Part shown: one piece after another, positions 34,855 through 43,050 of the stretch
Layout: each line of letters begins with the position of its first letter
Position numbering within the stretch: the stretch's first letter is position 1
Assembly (NCBI GenBank): GCA_002083435.1
Contig: LWDJ01000005.1
Location: 1-64,000 of the forward strand
DNA length: 64,000 nucleotides
Direction of reading: 5' to 3'
Origin: Proteobacteria bacterium SG_bin6
GTDB taxonomy: Bacteria; Pseudomonadota; Alphaproteobacteria; Sphingomonadales; Sphingomonadaceae
Made by a program: the position numbers and the translations under genes
Notes under the pieces: generated by a model
The model's input: only the letters and a program-made list of their open reading frames with translations
Database searches by the model: none
What the model was told of the DNA's origin: nothing

Positions 34855-35201
34855 CGGTGATGCTGATCGCGACCGACGCCACGCGCGCCCGCGCCGCGCT
34901 CAGCCTCGCGCTCGCCGCCGCCGCGTTGGGCGAGCCGGCGCGGGTGTACGCGCACGAAGGCGCGGTCGCGCTGTTCGCCGCCGCGCCGCGCGCGGACGAT
35001 GACGGCGAGGCGCTCGCCGCCGCCGGCCTGCCCGACCGGCTGGGGCTGCTGGCGATGGCGCATGAGGCGGGCGTGGCGCTGATCGCGTGCCAGACCGGGC
35101 TGGCGCTCACCGGGCTCGGCCTGCCCGATCTGGTCGCCGGGGTCGAGGCCGGGGGGCTGGTGAGCCTGCTCCAGGCCGGCGGGCGGCTGGTGTGCGTTTG
35201 A
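34845..35201 (+). CDS. DsrE/DsrF-like family protein
   Basis: This 118-aa protein resembles the DsrE/TusD sulfur-relay fold, in which a cysteine can carry persulfide. A single conserved-looking Cys sits in ALIACQTGLALTG (about residues 76-88), with another near the C-terminus (GGRLVCV). It overlaps the E1-like gene by 10 bases, so the two are translationally coupled. The pairing suggests a sulfur-transfer step, which is inference. It could instead bind a nucleotide or thiol with no sulfur role. Confidence 0.75.
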   Translation: MSLTVMLIATDATRARAALSLALAAAALGEPARVYAHEGAVALFAAAPRADDDGEALAAAGLPDRLGLLAMAHEAGVALIACQTGLALTGLGLPDLVAGVEAGGLVSLLQAGGRLVCV

Positions 35202-35254
35202 GCCGCGCACGACCCAAGGTTCCCCCCCGCCCCAAGCTCCGCTAAAGCCCCCGC

Positions 35255-35830
35255 ATGACCGATCCCTTCGCCCTGTTCGATGCCTGGTTCGCCGAAGCGA
35301 CCGCGAGCGAGCCCAATGATCCCAACGCGATGGCGCTCGCCACCGCCGATGCGGACGGGCGGCTGGGGCTGCGCACGGTGCTGCTGAAGGGCCATGACGC
35401 GCGCGGCTTCGTGTTCTACACCAACCAGCAGAGCCGCAAGGGCGCCGATCTGGCGGCGCACGCCCAGGCCGCGCTGCTGTTCCACTGGAAATCGCTGCGC
35501 CGGCAGGTGCGGATCGAAGGCCCGGTGAGCCCGGTGAGCGATGTCGAGGCCGACGCCTATTTCGCCACCCGCCCGCGCGATTCGCAGCTCGGCGCCTGGG
35601 CGAGCGACCAGTCGCGCCCGCTCGCCAGCCGCGCGCTGTTCGAGGAACGCTTCGCCGAGGTAAAAGTGCGCTTCGAAGGCGGCGCCGTGCCGCGTCCGCC
35701 GCACTGGTCGGGCTACCGCGTCGCCCCCGAACGGATCGAATTCTGGCAGGACCGCGCTTTCCGCCTGCACGAACGCCGGCTGTTCACCCGCGCGGACGAC
35801 GGCTGGGCCGAGGGATTGCTGTACCCATGA
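35255..35830 (+). CDS. pdxH: Pyridoxamine 5'-phosphate oxidase
   Basis: PdxH oxidises pyridoxine or pyridoxamine 5'-phosphate to PLP with FMN. The 191-aa protein has RTVLLKGHDARGFVFYTN, SRKGADLA, ALLFHWKSLRRQVRIEG and the C-terminal PHWSGYRVAPERIEFWQ and RLHERR signatures, covering FMN and substrate binding. It is slightly short at the N-terminus compared with E. coli (218 aa). The stop overlaps the next gene by 4 bases. Confidence 0.97.
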   Translation: MTDPFALFDAWFAEATASEPNDPNAMALATADADGRLGLRTVLLKGHDARGFVFYTNQQSRKGADLAAHAQAALLFHWKSLRRQVRIEGPVSPVSDVEADAYFATRPRDSQLGAWASDQSRPLASRALFEERFAEVKVRFEGGAVPRPPHWSGYRVAPERIEFWQDRAFRLHERRLFTRADDGWAEGLLYP

Positions 35831-36801
35831 CCGATAATCACCACCAGGCGGCGGCCGATCACCGCGCATCGGTTGGCCGGCTCACCCAGCGCGCCGCGAT
35901 CGCGAGCGTGTGCACCGCCGCGCTGCTGATCGGGATCAAGGCCTATGCCGCGTGGCGCACCGGATCGGTCGCGATGCTGGCGTCGCTCGCCGATACCGGG
36001 CTCGATTTCGGCGCCTCGCTGATGACCTTGTTCGGGGTGCGGCTCGCGGCGCAGCCCGCCGATCACGATCACCGCTTCGGCCATGGCAAGGCGGAGGCGC
36101 TGGTCGCCTTGTTCCAGGTCGCGCTGATCGCGGCCAGCGCGCTCGCCATCTTCGCGCGCGCGGTGCAGCGGCTGGTGGCGAGCGCGCCGACCGCCGACGC
36201 CGAGTTCGGCATCATCGCCTCGCTGATCGCGATCGGGCTCACGCTCGGCCTGCTCGCCTATCAGCGCCATGTGATCGCCAAGACGGACTCGGTCGCGATC
36301 CGCGCCGATCATGTCCATTACCAGTCGGACCTCGCGCTCAACATCGCGGTGATCGTGGCGCTCGCGCTCGATCATTTCCTCGGCTGGGCAGGGGCGGACC
36401 CGGTGTTCGGCCTCGCCATCGCGCTATGGCTGCTGTGGGGCGCGTGGCGATCGTCGAACGCGGCGATCGACCAGCTGATGGACAAGGAATGGCCCGAGGA
36501 ACGCCGCCGCGCTTTCGTCGAGGTCGCCAGCCGCCACCCGGCGGTGCGCGGCCTGCACGATCTGCGCACCCGCACCAGCGGCTCGCATGATTTCGTGCAG
36601 TTCCATGTGTGGGTCGATCCGCAAATGTCGGTGGCGGCGGCGCATGACGTGGTCGAGCGGATCGAGCGCGACCTAGGCGCCGAATTTCCGGGGACCGAGG
36701 TGTTCATCCACCTCGATCCCGAAGGCCATATCGATCACCCCGGCAATGATCTGGTCGAGGCCGATCTGGTCGCCAAGCTGAAGGAGTTGAAACCGCTGTG
36801 A
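35827..36801 (+). CDS. Cation diffusion facilitator (FieF/ZitB-like) transporter
   Basis: This CDF-family metal/proton antiporter has 324 aa and six predicted membrane helices. Metal-site residues are Asp56 and Asp60 (LADTGLDFGASL) and the His/Asp pair in HVHYQSD. HDHRFGHGKAEA is the family signature after helix 2. A cytoplasmic C-terminal domain (about 215-324) carries further acidic and His residues. The substrate is probably zinc or iron, as in FieF, but cannot be fixed from sequence. The ATG overlaps the pdxH stop; the stop overlaps the PhzF-family start. Confidence 0.93.
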   Translation: MTDNHHQAAADHRASVGRLTQRAAIASVCTAALLIGIKAYAAWRTGSVAMLASLADTGLDFGASLMTLFGVRLAAQPADHDHRFGHGKAEALVALFQVALIAASALAIFARAVQRLVASAPTADAEFGIIASLIAIGLTLGLLAYQRHVIAKTDSVAIRADHVHYQSDLALNIAVIVALALDHFLGWAGADPVFGLAIALWLLWGAWRSSNAAIDQLMDKEWPEERRRAFVEVASRHPAVRGLHDLRTRTSGSHDFVQFHVWVDPQMSVAAAHDVVERIERDLGAEFPGTEVFIHLDPEGHIDHPGNDLVEADLVAKLKELKPL

Positions 36802-37595
36802 CCCGCCTGCCCTTCGCCCAGATCGACGCTTTCGCCAGCCGTCCCTTCACCGGCAACCAGGCGGCGGTGGTGCCGCTCGAAGCGTGGCTCGACGACGCGG
36901 TGCTGCTCGCGATCGCGGCCGAGAACAACCTCAGCGAAACCGCTTTCTTCCTGCCCGACGCGAGCGGCGCGGCGGATTATGAGCTGCGCTGGTTCACCCC
37001 CACCACCGAAGTGGTGCTGTGCGGCCATGCGACGCTCGCCAGCGGCCATTATCTGCTGAGCGCCGATCCTTTGCGCGACCGCGTCACCTTCCGCACCCGC
37101 CGCGCCGGGCAGCTCGAAGTCGCGCGCGACGGCGACGGTTACCGGATGGCGCTCCCCGCGTGGAAGCCCGAACCCAAGCCGCTCCCCGCGATCCTCGCCG
37201 GCCTCGGCCTGAGTGCGGCGGTCGAGACCTTGTGGCACCCGCATCGCTACGGCGTGGTGGCGCTGGCGGAGGAGGACCAGGTCCACGCGCTCGCGCCAGA
37301 TTTCGCCGCGCTGCGCGAGGAGGGCGATGTGCTGACGATCGTCACCGCGCCGGGCCGCGACACCGATGTCGTGAGCCGCGTCTTCGCCCCCGGCGCGGGG
37401 ATCGACGAAGACCCGGTGACCGGCTCGGCCCACGCGGTGCTGACGCCTTATTGGGCGCAGCGGCTGGGCCGGCCGAGCTTCACCGCCTTCCAGGCGTCCG
37501 CGCGCGGCGGCCATATCGGCTGCACGCTCGAAGGCGACCGCGCGGTGCTGAGCGGCAAGGCGGTGACGGTGATCGAGGGGACGCTGTTGCTTTGA
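36798..37595 (+). CDS. PhzF-family isomerase
   Basis: This 265-aa member of the PhzF/YddE family has the diaminopimelate-epimerase-like fold. The N-terminal FAQIDAFASRPFTGNQAAVV, the catalytic Glu in ENNLSETAFF, CGHATLASGHYL and the DEDPVTGSAHAVL segment are present. No phenazine pathway genes are nearby, so the substrate is unknown; most family members act on small unsaturated acids. The start is a GTG overlapping the CDF transporter stop. Confidence 0.9.
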   Translation: MTRLPFAQIDAFASRPFTGNQAAVVPLEAWLDDAVLLAIAAENNLSETAFFLPDASGAADYELRWFTPTTEVVLCGHATLASGHYLLSADPLRDRVTFRTRRAGQLEVARDGDGYRMALPAWKPEPKPLPAILAGLGLSAAVETLWHPHRYGVVALAEEDQVHALAPDFAALREEGDVLTIVTAPGRDTDVVSRVFAPGAGIDEDPVTGSAHAVLTPYWAQRLGRPSFTAFQASARGGHIGCTLEGDRAVLSGKAVTVIEGTLLL

Positions 37596-37607
37596 GCGCC
37601 GCCAGAT

Positions 37608-37727
37608 CCTCCCCTGCAAGGGGAGGTGGCAGGCGCGCTAGCGCCTGACGGAGGGGTGTTCCCGGCAGTTCGATGGCGATACCCCTCCACCACGCTTCGC
37701 GCGGTCCCCCTCCCCTTGCAGGGGAGG
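37608..37727. repeat. Palindromic repeat element after the PhzF-family gene
   Basis: Two hairpins, CCTCCCCT/AGGGGAGG with loop GCA (37608-37626) and the same stem with loop TGC (37709-37727), face each other across about 80 bases. ACCCCTCC and GGAGGGGT stretches lie between them in inverted order. It belongs to the same general type as the rpoB-rpoC repeat, with a different core. It fills most of the 152-base space between two convergent genes. Confidence 0.7.
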
Positions 37728-37747
37728 AGCTGGACCTACTCCGAACC

Positions 37748-38788
37748 CTACCCCGTCACCGCCTTCACCACTTTCCCCACCGCCACCTTGACATCATGCA
37801 GCCGGTCCTCCCGGCTATTGCCCAGCCGCACCAGCACATAGCCATGCTCTTGCCCATCGCGCCCTCGCGCGCGGAAGGTGACGACATATTGCCCCAGATG
37901 CCCGTTCATCGAGGCGATCGGTGGCTGGCCCACCGCCTCATCGGGGAAGGCGTTGAGCCAGGTCTGCCCGCCATAGACGGCTTTCTTCGGCGAGGGCGTC
38001 TTCATGAACGCCAGCCAGTCGGGCGCGACCACTTGTTCGCCCCCCACCCCGCGCCCGTCGAGCAGCACCTGCCCGAGCGCGGCGAAGTCGTTCAGGTGCA
38101 GATGGATCAGCGAGCCGCCAATCTGCGTCCCCGCGCCATCGAACTCCAGGAACGCGCCGGTCGCGCCGGCGGGGCGATAGAGCCGCTCGAACGCGAAATC
38201 GCGGTACGCCGCCGCCCGCACCCGCGGATCGCGGCTGGGGGTGAGCGTGCGGGTGACGATCTCCGCCAGGATGATCGTCGTCAGCGAGCTATATTCGAAC
38301 TTCGCCCCCGGCGCTGCCTCCAGCGGCACGTTGATCGCGCGCGCCGCCATGGTGGCGGTGCCCGAGACGAACAGCACCTGATTGGTGTCTGACTTTTCGA
38401 TCGGCTCGCCAACCTCGCTGTGCCGCAGCCCCGATGCCATGTTGAGCAGCTGGCGCAGGGTGATCTGCGCGCGCGGATCGCCCGGCTGGTGCCATTCGGC
38501 GATCGGCGCCGGCGCGTCGAGCTCTAGCTTGCCGTCGCTCACCAGTTCGCCGACCAGCATCGCCGTCATCGTCTTGGCGGTCGACCAGCTGATGAAGCGG
38601 TTGGCGTCCGAATAGCCCGGGGCATAGCGCTTCGCGATCACCCGCCCATCCTCGACCAATATCGCCGCGCGCGCGTCGCCCTGATCGGCGGCGAATAGGG
38701 GGCTGAGGATATCGGGCGTCTGGCTCGGCGCGGCGCTCCCCAGCGCGAGCGCGGCCAAGGGGGCGAGCAGGATCGGCTTGCGCGTCAT
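37748..38788 (-). CDS. Exported serine hydrolase of the class C beta-lactamase superfamily
   Basis: This 346-aa protein has an N-terminal signal peptide (KPILLAPLAALALGSAAPSQ). The SxxK active site is Ser69-Lys72 (STAKT). A tyrosine motif, YSS, replaces the usual YxN (EYSSLTT), and NGHLGQ serves as the HxG-type third motif. This pattern fits esterase/6-aminohexanoate-hydrolase-like members rather than true beta-lactamases. It is probably periplasmic. It diverges from a small membrane protein gene. The substrate is unknown. Confidence 0.85.
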   Translation of the reverse strand: MTRKPILLAPLAALALGSAAPSQTPDILSPLFAADQGDARAAILVEDGRVIAKRYAPGYSDANRFISWSTAKTMTAMLVGELVSDGKLELDAPAPIAEWHQPGDPRAQITLRQLLNMASGLRHSEVGEPIEKSDTNQVLFVSGTATMAARAINVPLEAAPGAKFEYSSLTTIILAEIVTRTLTPSRDPRVRAAAYRDFAFERLYRPAGATGAFLEFDGAGTQIGGSLIHLHLNDFAALGQVLLDGRGVGGEQVVAPDWLAFMKTPSPKKAVYGGQTWLNAFPDEAVGQPPIASMNGHLGQYVVTFRARGRDGQEHGYVLVRLGNSREDRLHDVKVAVGKVVKAVTG

Positions 38789-38813
38789 CCCCCCGACGAT
38801 AGAGTGGCCCCCG

Positions 38814-39152
38814 ATGATGGCAAGACGGCTTGGCTTCGGCCTGATCCTGATCGTGATGGCCGCGCTCGTCGCCGGCTGGCTCTATATCGAGCAGCGCCGC
38901 GCGCAGCTGGAGCTGGGGGTCGGCTATGCCGCGCGCGTCGCCTGCGCGTGCCGCTATATCGGCAACCGCCCGATCGGCCAGTGCTACCAGGATTTCGAGC
39001 CGGGGATGGAAGTGATCCGCCTCGCCGACGATCCGGCGACCAGGAGCGTCACCGCCTCGGTGCCGCTGATCGCCAGCCGCCGCGCGACCTTCGACCCGCT
39101 GCTCGGCTGCCAGGCGGAACCGTTCAAGGGCCAGCCGCTCAAGGTGCATTGA
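38814..39152 (+). CDS. Single-pass membrane protein with a four-cysteine periplasmic part
   Basis: This 112-aa protein has an N-terminal membrane helix (about residues 5-23) followed by a periplasmic domain containing ACACRYIGNRPIGQCYQDF and, near the end, LLGCQAEPF. The four cysteines could form two disulfides. No family name is recognised. Two consecutive ATG codons (38814 and 38817) are available. It diverges from the serine hydrolase across 25 bases, which raises the chance of a shared regulatory region or a shared function, but there is no direct evidence for either. Confidence 0.65.
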   Translation: MMARRLGFGLILIVMAALVAGWLYIEQRRAQLELGVGYAARVACACRYIGNRPIGQCYQDFEPGMEVIRLADDPATRSVTASVPLIASRRATFDPLLGCQAEPFKGQPLKVH

Positions 39153-39173
39153 GGGAATAAGCGGCGCACGACA

Positions 39174-39198
39174 GCCTTCGCCCTCCCCCGGCGAAGGC
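39174..39198. repeat. CCTTCG-type GC palindrome
   Basis: A 9-bp perfect stem GCCTTCGCC / GGCGAAGGC with a 7-base loop follows the small membrane protein gene. It is related to the palindrome at 13426-13443. It could act as a terminator, though no T-run follows. Confidence 0.45.
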
Positions 39199-39315
39199 CA
39201 ACGCGCGGCGCCACCATCACGATCCCCCCCGCCGATCATACCGCGACACACGACGCGCGCGGGCGCCAGGCGGTTGTCGAACCGCCCGCGCGGCGGCTAA
39301 GAGCGTTGCCAGACC

Positions 39316-40608
39316 ATGCAACCTTTTCCCTGGATCGATCTCGCGATCATCATCGCGCTGGTGCTGCTGAATGGCGTGTTCGCGGCCTCCGAACTGGCGA
39401 TCGTCTCGGCGCGCCGCGCCCGGCTGGAGGCGATGGTGCGCGCCAGGCGGCGGGGTGCTGCCTCCGCGCTGCGCCTCGCCGCCGATCCGGGCAAGCTGCT
39501 GTCGACGGTGCAGATCGGCATCACCCTGATCGCGGTGATCTCCGGCGCCTATTCCGGCGCGAGCCTCGGCGGCCCGGTGACCGACCGGCTGCGCTGGCTC
39601 GGCATGAGCGCCGGTATCGCCGAGACGCTGGCGATCGTGCTGGTGATCGGGCTCACCACCTTCCTGTCGCTGGTGATCGGCGAGCTGGTGCCCAAGCGGC
39701 TCGCGCTGCGCCGGCCGGAGCCGATCGCGGTGGTGGTCGCCGCGCCGATGATCTGGCTGTCGCGCGCCGCCGCGCCGCTCGTCTGGCTGCTCGACGGGGC
39801 GAGCGGCGCGCTGTTCTGGCTGCTGCGCCCGCCCGGCCATGCCGAGGATCACGTCACCGCCGAGGAGCTGCAGATGATCGTCGCCGAGGCGAGCAAATCG
39901 GGGGTGATCGAGGAGCATGAGCGCACGATCATCTCGGGCGTCGTCCGCCTCGCCGATCGCCCGGTGCGCGAGGTGATGACGCCGCGCACCGATGTCGAAT
40001 GGCTCGACGCCGATCTCGACGAGGCGGGCGTGCGCCAGGCGCTGATGGCGAGCGGGCACAGCCGGCTGCCGGTGGCCGAGGGCTCGGTCGATGCGGTGAT
40101 CGGGGTGGTGCAGGCGCGCGACGTGGCGCAGGCGCTGTTCCGGGGCGAAGCGCTCAACCTGCGCGCGCTGATGCGCCCGGCGCCGGTGGTGCTCGATCAG
40201 ATCGACGCGATGGACGCGCTCGACACGATGCGCGCCGCCGAAGTGCCGATGGCGCTGATCCATGACGAATATGGCCATTTCGAAGGCATCGTGACGCCCG
40301 CCAACCTGCTCGCCGCGATCGCCGGCGAGTTCGCCTCCGATGCCGACCCCGATGACGCGCCCGCGATCGTCGAACGCGAGGATGGCTCGCTGCTGGTCGC
40401 GGGGCAGACCGCCGCCGATCTGCTCGCCGAGCGGCTGGGGATCAATCTGCCCGAAGACCGCGACTATGCGACCGTCGCGGGGCTCGCGCTCGCGGTGTTC
40501 CGCCACCTGCCCGGCGAGGGCGAGAGCTTCACCCTCCAGGGCTGGCGGTTCGAGGTGGTCGATCTCGACGGGCGGCGGATCGACAAGCTGCTGGTGAGCG
40601 CGGCGTGA
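39316..40608 (+). CDS. CNNM/CorC-type membrane protein (hemolysin-like family)
   Basis: This 430-aa protein has an N-terminal DUF21 (CNNM) transmembrane domain (about 1-190, four hydrophobic segments including NGVFAASELAIVSARRAR). A CBS pair (about 215-330, with REVMTPRTDVEWL) and a C-terminal CorC/HlyC domain (about 345-430) follow. Relatives take part in magnesium efflux or homeostasis; the older name hemolysin is misleading. The ATG at 39316 fits the family N-terminus. Confidence 0.92.
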   Translation: MQPFPWIDLAIIIALVLLNGVFAASELAIVSARRARLEAMVRARRRGAASALRLAADPGKLLSTVQIGITLIAVISGAYSGASLGGPVTDRLRWLGMSAGIAETLAIVLVIGLTTFLSLVIGELVPKRLALRRPEPIAVVVAAPMIWLSRAAAPLVWLLDGASGALFWLLRPPGHAEDHVTAEELQMIVAEASKSGVIEEHERTIISGVVRLADRPVREVMTPRTDVEWLDADLDEAGVRQALMASGHSRLPVAEGSVDAVIGVVQARDVAQALFRGEALNLRALMRPAPVVLDQIDAMDALDTMRAAEVPMALIHDEYGHFEGIVTPANLLAAIAGEFASDADPDDAPAIVEREDGSLLVAGQTAADLLAERLGINLPEDRDYATVAGLALAVFRHLPGEGESFTLQGWRFEVVDLDGRRIDKLLVSAA

Positions 40609-40634
40609 CGGCCGGCGGGAGGGGGGAACGCGCG

Positions 40635-41312
40635 ATGACCTATGACGAGGTGGTGCTGGGGCGGCGGAGCATCCGGGGGTTCCTGCCCAAGCCCGTGCCG
40701 CGCGCGCTGATCGAGGAAATTCTGGCGCTCGCGATGCGTGCCCCCTCCAGCATGAACACCCAGCCGTGGAACTTCACCATCGTCTCGGGCGCGCCGCTCG
40801 AGGCGATCCGCGCGGGCAACAGCGCGCGGATGCTGGAGGGCGTGCCGCAATCGCGCGAGTTCCGCACCGGCCAGCCCTTCGCCGGAATCCACCGCGAGCG
40901 CCAGATCGCCGTCGCCAAGCAGCTGTTCGCCGCGATGGGCATCGCCCGCGACGATGCCGAGCGCCGGCAGGATTGGGTGATGCGCGGCTTTCGCCAGTTC
41001 GGCGCGCCGGTGTGCATCATCATCACTTATGATCGCACGCTCGCCGACAGCGACGACACCGCCTTCGATTGCGGCGCGGTGAGCAACGCCATCGTCAACG
41101 CCGCCTGGTCGCGCGGGCTGGGCGCGGTGATCAACAGCCAGGGCATCATGCAATCGCCGGTGGTGCGCGAACACGCCCGCATCCCCGATCACCAGGTGAT
41201 CCTGAAAGCGATCGCGCTGGGCTGGCCGGACGAGGAATTTCCGGCCAACGCGGTGGTCTCCGAACGCAAGCCGGTGGCGGCGGCGGCGACCTTTCTGGGG
41301 TTTGCGGACTGA
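40635..41312 (+). CDS. Nitroreductase-family FMN oxidoreductase
   Basis: This 225-aa NfsB/FRase-like flavoprotein starts MTYDEVVLGRRSIRGF, whose RRSIR motif contacts FMN phosphate. APSSMNTQPWNF follows, with a late ALGWPDEEFPAN segment. It reduces nitro compounds or quinones with NAD(P)H; the true substrate is unknown. The ATG at 40635 has GGAGGGGGGAA upstream. A GTG at 40605 overlapping the previous stop is possible but less likely. Confidence 0.88.
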   Translation: MTYDEVVLGRRSIRGFLPKPVPRALIEEILALAMRAPSSMNTQPWNFTIVSGAPLEAIRAGNSARMLEGVPQSREFRTGQPFAGIHRERQIAVAKQLFAAMGIARDDAERRQDWVMRGFRQFGAPVCIIITYDRTLADSDDTAFDCGAVSNAIVNAAWSRGLGAVINSQGIMQSPVVREHARIPDHQVILKAIALGWPDEEFPANAVVSERKPVAAAATFLGFAD

Positions 41313-41320
41313 CGCGATGT

Positions 41321-41352
41321 GCGCTGCACCGGGCCCGCCCGGTGTGCAGTGC
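41321..41352. terminator. Strong hairpin after the nitroreductase gene
   Basis: GCGCTGCACCGGGC pairs with GCCCGGTGTGCAGTGC over nearly its whole length with a 2-base loop. It lies 8 bases after the nitroreductase stop and faces the end of ftsZ. No T-run follows. Confidence 0.5.
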
Positions 41353-41502
41353 TTCCCGCCGTTCTCACCTTCCCATGGGCGCGGGACCGGTCGGCGTTTC
41401 CGCCAACGCTCCGGGTTAAGCGCAAGCGGCGCTGAAGCCGGCCGCGGCCATCCCCAACCAGCCCGATGACAGGGCGGCGCTCCATCGCGCCGCCCCTTTG
41501 GC

Positions 41503-42945
41503 TTACTGGTTGTTCTGCCGGTGCAGGAAGCGCGGGATGTCGAGCCCGCCTTCGCGCTCACCCTCGTCGCGCTGGGTGCCGCGCGTCACGTTGCTCATCC
41601 GCTCGAACAGCGTGCCGCCAAGCTTGGGCTTGGGCGCGGGCGCCTCGGGTTCGGGCGCCGCGACCTCGGGCTCGGGCGCGGCGGCGGGAGCGCCGGCGGC
41701 GAGCCAGCGGCGACGGCCCGCCGGGGTTTCATCAGCCGCGGGCGCCGGCGCCGCAGGGGTGAAGACGGGCGTGATCGGCACCGCATTCTCCTCGCCCAGC
41801 ACCAGTTCATCCTCGGCCGCGGCGGCGATCGGCGCGGACGTATCGTCGAACACAACCGCCGGTTCGGGCGCGGGCTCGGCGGGCGCCACGGCCTCGGGCT
41901 CCTCCTCGGCGCGGCGCGGCGGCGCGAAGCTGAAGCCGCGCGCGGGCTCGGCCGCCATCGGCACCGGCTCGGTACGCGCCTGCGCCTCGATCCCGGTCGC
42001 GACCACCGAGACGCGGATCTTGCCCTCAAGGCCCGGATTGAACGCCGAACCCCAGATGATGTTGGCTTCGGGATCGACCAGCTCGCGGATGTGGTTCGCG
42101 GCCTCGTCCACCTCGAGCAGGCGCATGTCCTCGCCGCCGGTGATCGAGATGATCACGCCCTTGGCGCCCTGCATCGACACGCCATCGAGCAGCGGGTTGT
42201 TGATCGCCTGTTGCGCGGCGATCAGCGCGCGGTCGTCGCCTTCGGCTTCGCCCGTGCCCATCATCGCCTTGCCCATTTCCTGCATCACCGAACGCACGTC
42301 GGCGAAGTCCAGGTTGATGAGGCCGGGCATCACCATCAGATCGGTGATGCCGCGCACGCCCTGCTGCAGCACCTCGTCGGCCATTTCGAAGGCCTGTTTG
42401 AAGGTGGTGTTGGCGTTCGCGATCAGGAACAGATTCTGGTTGGGGATCACGATCAGGGTATCGACGTACTTCTGCAGTTCCTCGATCCCGGCGTCCGCCG
42501 CCTTCGATCGGCGCGCGCCTTCGAACGCGAACGGCTTGGTGACGACGCCCACCGTCAGGATGCCCATGTCGCGCGCCGCCTTGGCGATCACCGGCGCCGC
42601 CCCCGTGCCGGTGCCACCGCCCATGCCGGCGGCGATGAAGCACATATGCACCCCGTCGAGCAGCTGCGCGATCGAGTCGATCGTTTCCTCGGCCGCCGCG
42701 CGCCCGATCTCGGGCCGGGCGCCCGCGCCGAGCCCCTGGGTGATCTTGGCGCCCAGCTGCACGCGCTGGCTCGCCGCCGATTGCTTCAGCGCCTGCGCGT
42801 CGGTGTTGGCGACGAGGAAGTCGACCCCCTGCACGCCCGCGCGCATCATGTTGGCGATCGCGTTGCCGCCCGCGCCGCCCACGCCGATCACCGCGATCCG
42901 CGGCGTCAATTCATCGACATCGGGTGGAAGAAAATCGATGCTCAT
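41503..42945 (-). CDS. ftsZ: Cell division protein FtsZ
   Basis: FtsZ is the tubulin-like GTPase that forms the division ring. The 480-aa protein starts MSIDFLPPDVDELTPRIAV. GVGGAGGNAI and the signature GGGTGTGAAP bind GTP. A long Ala/Pro/Glu linker (about residues 315-460) leads to the conserved C-terminal peptide LDIPRFLHRQNNQ, which binds FtsA and other partners. The ATG at 42945 is chosen by family match. It is the last gene of the dcw cluster and is separated from ftsA by 105 bases, the largest gap in the cluster. Confidence 0.98.
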   Translation of the reverse strand: MSIDFLPPDVDELTPRIAVIGVGGAGGNAIANMMRAGVQGVDFLVANTDAQALKQSAASQRVQLGAKITQGLGAGARPEIGRAAAEETIDSIAQLLDGVHMCFIAAGMGGGTGTGAAPVIAKAARDMGILTVGVVTKPFAFEGARRSKAADAGIEELQKYVDTLIVIPNQNLFLIANANTTFKQAFEMADEVLQQGVRGITDLMVMPGLINLDFADVRSVMQEMGKAMMGTGEAEGDDRALIAAQQAINNPLLDGVSMQGAKGVIISITGGEDMRLLEVDEAANHIRELVDPEANIIWGSAFNPGLEGKIRVSVVATGIEAQARTEPVPMAAEPARGFSFAPPRRAEEEPEAVAPAEPAPEPAVVFDDTSAPIAAAAEDELVLGEENAVPITPVFTPAAPAPAADETPAGRRRWLAAGAPAAAPEPEVAAPEPEAPAPKPKLGGTLFERMSNVTRGTQRDEGEREGGLDIPRFLHRQNNQ

Positions 42946-43003
42946 TGCCCCTACTCCGTCTCGCCCCCGCAACCACCGGGTTGATGGAAGTTACCATGCA
43001 CAA

Positions 43004-43039
43004 AGCCCCGGTGCTTCACTAGCGCAAATTCACGGGGCT
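43004..43039 (-). promoter_or_regulatory. Hairpin between ftsA and ftsZ
   Basis: On the minus strand AGCCCCG(TG) pairs with (CA)CCGGGGCT across a loop of about 17 bases, followed by TTGTG. It could attenuate transcription into ftsZ or protect the ftsZ transcript. The call is structural only. Confidence 0.35.
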
Positions 43040-43050
43040 GCCACATTTGC

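Noticed and set aside
37748..38788. True class C beta-lactamase
   Set aside because: The YxN motif is YSS and the third motif is HLG, which fits esterase-like members better; no ampR neighbour.
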